From the NCBI RefSeq assembly GCF_022399565.1, contig NZ_JAJTUT010000003.1, positions 744,001-808,000 of the forward strand: a DNA stretch of 64,000 nt, given 5' to 3'. The notes beneath the pieces were generated by a model. That model searched no databases and was not told the DNA's origin. It saw only the letters and a program-made list of their open reading frames with translations. This document shows, in pieces, positions 62,705 through 64,000 of the stretch; the stretch's first letter is position 1; every line of letters starts with the position of its first letter. The position numbers and the translations under genes were made by a program. Source of the DNA: Flavobacterium algicola. Lineage in GTDB: Bacteria > Bacteroidota > Bacteroidia > Flavobacteriales > Flavobacteriaceae.

Positions 62705-63262
62705 ATGAATGTTTTCTTTCAAACCTGGCCTTGGTATATTTCTGGCTTTATTATAGGTCTTATTATGTTGAGTTTACTATATTTTGGTAAGTCTTTTGGA
62801 ATGTCATCTAATTTACGCTCAATGTGTGCAATGATTGGTGCTGGTAATAAAGTTTCTTTTTTTGATTTTGATTGGAAATCGCAACGCTGGAATCTAGTTG
62901 TAGTAGTAGGAGCCATTCTAGGCGGTTTTGTTGCTGTAAATTTTATGAGTGATCCATCTAATGTTACAATCAATCCTAAAACAATAGATGCTCTGGCACA
63001 ATTAGGATTGGATGCACCCAATGGTCAATTGATGCCTAGTCTTCTTTTTGGTAATGATAATTTTCTAACGCTTAAAAACTTAGCAATATTATTAGCGGGT
63101 GGGATTCTTGTAGGTTTTGGTGCCCGTTATGCAGGTGGTTGTACTTCTGGTCACGCTATTTCTGGCTTGAGTAATTTACAACTACCTTCTCTAAAAGCAG
63201 TAATTGGTTTCTTTATTGGTGGATTAATAATGGTTCATCTTTTATTTCCTTTAATTTTTTAA
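62705..63262 (+). CDS. YeeE/YedE (DUF395) transporter, N-terminal-type half
   Basis: 185 residues from the ATG at 62705 (MNVFFQTWPWYISGFIIGL). About five membrane helices. The conserved cysteine motif is ARYAGGCTSGHAISGLSNLQL, followed by the long LKAVIGFFIGGLI helix, with an earlier G-x-x-SNLRSMCAM. The larger TsuA protein takes up thiosulfate using such cysteines. In this family two half-size proteins often replace one TsuA, as here; they are known as PmpA/PmpB-like. The second half follows 2 bp later. Substrate could be thiosulfate or another sulfur compound. Confidence 0.9.
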   Translation: MNVFFQTWPWYISGFIIGLIMLSLLYFGKSFGMSSNLRSMCAMIGAGNKVSFFDFDWKSQRWNLVVVVGAILGGFVAVNFMSDPSNVTINPKTIDALAQLGLDAPNGQLMPSLLFGNDNFLTLKNLAILLAGGILVGFGARYAGGCTSGHAISGLSNLQLPSLKAVIGFFIGGLIMVHLLFPLIF

Positions 63263-63264
63263 GT

Positions 63265-63678
63265 ATGAAAGTATTAAAATATATAATTGTTGGTTTTGTG
63301 TTTGGAATAGTTTTAACCAAGTCCGAGGCGGTCTCGTGGTACAGAATTTATGAAATGTTTCAATTTCAGTCCTTTCATATGTATGGAATAATTTCTGTTG
63401 CTATACTTACAGGGATTGTAGGTATTCAATTGATCAAGCGCAATGACATTAAAGACATCGATGGCGCACCAATAGAAATTCCGAATAAAGAAAACGGTAA
63501 TTACCGATATTGGATTGGTGGAATAATCTTTGGATTGGGTTGGGGATTGGTAGGATCTTGTCCTGGACCTATTTTTATATTATTAGGAGCCGGATTTTAT
63601 TCAATAATAGTAGTGCTTGCAGGAGCGATGATTGGTACTTTTATCTATGGTGTTGTTCGGGATAAATTACCTCACTAA
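63265..63678 (+). CDS. YeeE/YedE (DUF6691-type) transporter, C-terminal-type half
   Basis: 137 residues with four hydrophobic helices. The conserved motif is GGIIFGLGWGLVGSCPGPIFILLGAG, the DUF6691/YedE cysteine motif facing that of the preceding gene. It begins 2 bp after the first half and is probably coupled to it. The two together make the full pseudo-symmetrical TsuA-like transporter. No sulfurtransferase or rhodanese gene is nearby, which some such pairs have. A strong bidirectional terminator follows. Confidence 0.9.
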   Translation: MKVLKYIIVGFVFGIVLTKSEAVSWYRIYEMFQFQSFHMYGIISVAILTGIVGIQLIKRNDIKDIDGAPIEIPNKENGNYRYWIGGIIFGLGWGLVGSCPGPIFILLGAGFYSIIVVLAGAMIGTFIYGVVRDKLPH

Positions 63679-63770
63679 GAGTCAAAGCTCAATACAAATA
63701 TTACTCACATAAAATTGATCTTCTTACTTTCTAGTAAAGTTGAATGAGTATGTAACCTCTGCAAAGTCAA

Positions 63771-63810
63771 AAAAAAAAGCATTCTCAAAGTTGAGAATGC
63801 TTTTTTTTTG
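63771..63810. terminator. Bidirectional terminator between the YeeE pair and clpS
   Basis: 8-bp perfect stem GCATTCTC/GAGAATGC (63779-63786 with 63793-63800, loop AAAGTT), flanked by A8 and T9. It serves the + strand transporter pair and the minus-strand clpS. Confidence 0.9.
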
Positions 63811-63823
63811 GAACTTAATTGTT

Positions 63824-64000
63824 CTAGATAATTTCTGCGCTGATACCAGCTTCTAACAATTGCAAACACTGAGGCTCTAATTTTTTTAAAGGCCCAGTTT
63901 TTACAGTGCACTTTCCATTATAATGTACAATTAGAGAACATTGCTCTGCTTGTTCTGGAGTATGCTCACAAACTCGTATTAGAGTGTCAATAACGTGGTC
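63824..64000 (-). CDS. clpS: ATP-dependent Clp protease adaptor ClpS (partial, C-terminal 58 residues)
   Basis: Runs off the right edge; only the last 58 codons are present, ending at the TAG complementary to 63824-63826. The residues DHVIDTLIRVCEHTPEQAEQ and the ending LLEAGISAEII match the ClpS C-terminal half (EQA...V...G...L). ClpS binds N-end-rule substrates and delivers them to ClpAP. The missing N-terminal half would carry the DD/N residues of the recognition pocket, so activity cannot be assessed here. Confidence 0.88.
   Translation of the reverse strand, partial: DHVIDTLIRVCEHTPEQAEQCSLIVHYNGKCTVKTGPLKKLEPQCLQLLEAGISAEII

Overview
The window is a chromosomal segment of a Flavobacteriaceae bacterium, most likely Flavobacterium or a close relative. 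The evidence is AT-rich DNA, repeated Bacteroidota-type promoters (TAnnTTTG -7 box with a TTG/TTTG box about 18-23 bp upstream), an Oar-like TonB-dependent receptor, a menaquinone pathway (menB, menA, menC), CHASE/PAS histidine kinases with the short Bacteroidota H-box, Kdo synthesis (kdsA), and flavobacterial orphan families such as the small DUF6952-like protein and the DUF6495-like protein. No phage, transposase, tRNA, rRNA or CRISPR array was seen; this looks like core chromosome rather than a genomic island.

Layout. 0-3 kb: antioxidant genes on the minus strand (Tpx beside a partial DgkA, a thioredoxin-like protein, a 2-Cys peroxiredoxin). 3-9 kb: a four-gene minus-strand operon that reads as cell-wall turnover: a secreted GHL10 glycosidase, an AmpG-like permease and a cytoplasmic NagZ-like GH3 enzyme, with an NhaC antiporter at its end. 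10-15 kb: nadC, yihY, a DUF2147 protein and priA, meeting a LytTR response regulator at overlapping stop codons. 15.9-17 kb: rpsF-rpsR-rplI. 17-24 kb: the Oar-like receptor, a small orphan protein, ligA (its ATG directly follows an intrinsic terminator) and cvfB. 24.8-31 kb: a membrane HisKA-only protein, then menB, menA, a UPF0173 hydrolase, a TPR protein and menC. 31-37 kb: a UvrD/PcrA helicase, a decayed gene, a Sua5/YrdC protein, a (TAAAAAC)10 tandem repeat, a Bcr/CflA pump and a J-domain/KTSC fusion. 37-42 kb: small orphan genes, a CHASE-PAS-PAS kinase with a coupled response regulator, a YchJ protein and a GYF_2 membrane protein. 42.8-45.5 kb: a VWA protein plus a MoxR-like ATPase. 45.7-47 kb: amt. 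47.4-52.6 kb: an overlapping five-gene operon (sodium/solute symporter, GNAT, M20 amidohydrolase, alanine racemase, ornithine-racemase-like enzyme). 53-57 kb: comM, guaC, a GNAT, a pentapeptide-repeat protein. 57-64 kb: glycogen synthase, a PAS kinase, an outer-membrane protein with kdsA, a lipoprotein, a split YeeE/YedE transporter and the end of clpS.

Between genes, five members of a dispersed hairpin element (three short, two long with a shared internal box) sit at 1.4, 9.1, 23.2, 28.5 and 42.6 kb. The best candidates for something not fully described are the element family, the two-racemase operon, and the VWA/MoxR pair whose ATPase has altered Walker motifs. Statements about function are family-based inference; coordinates and motifs were read directly.
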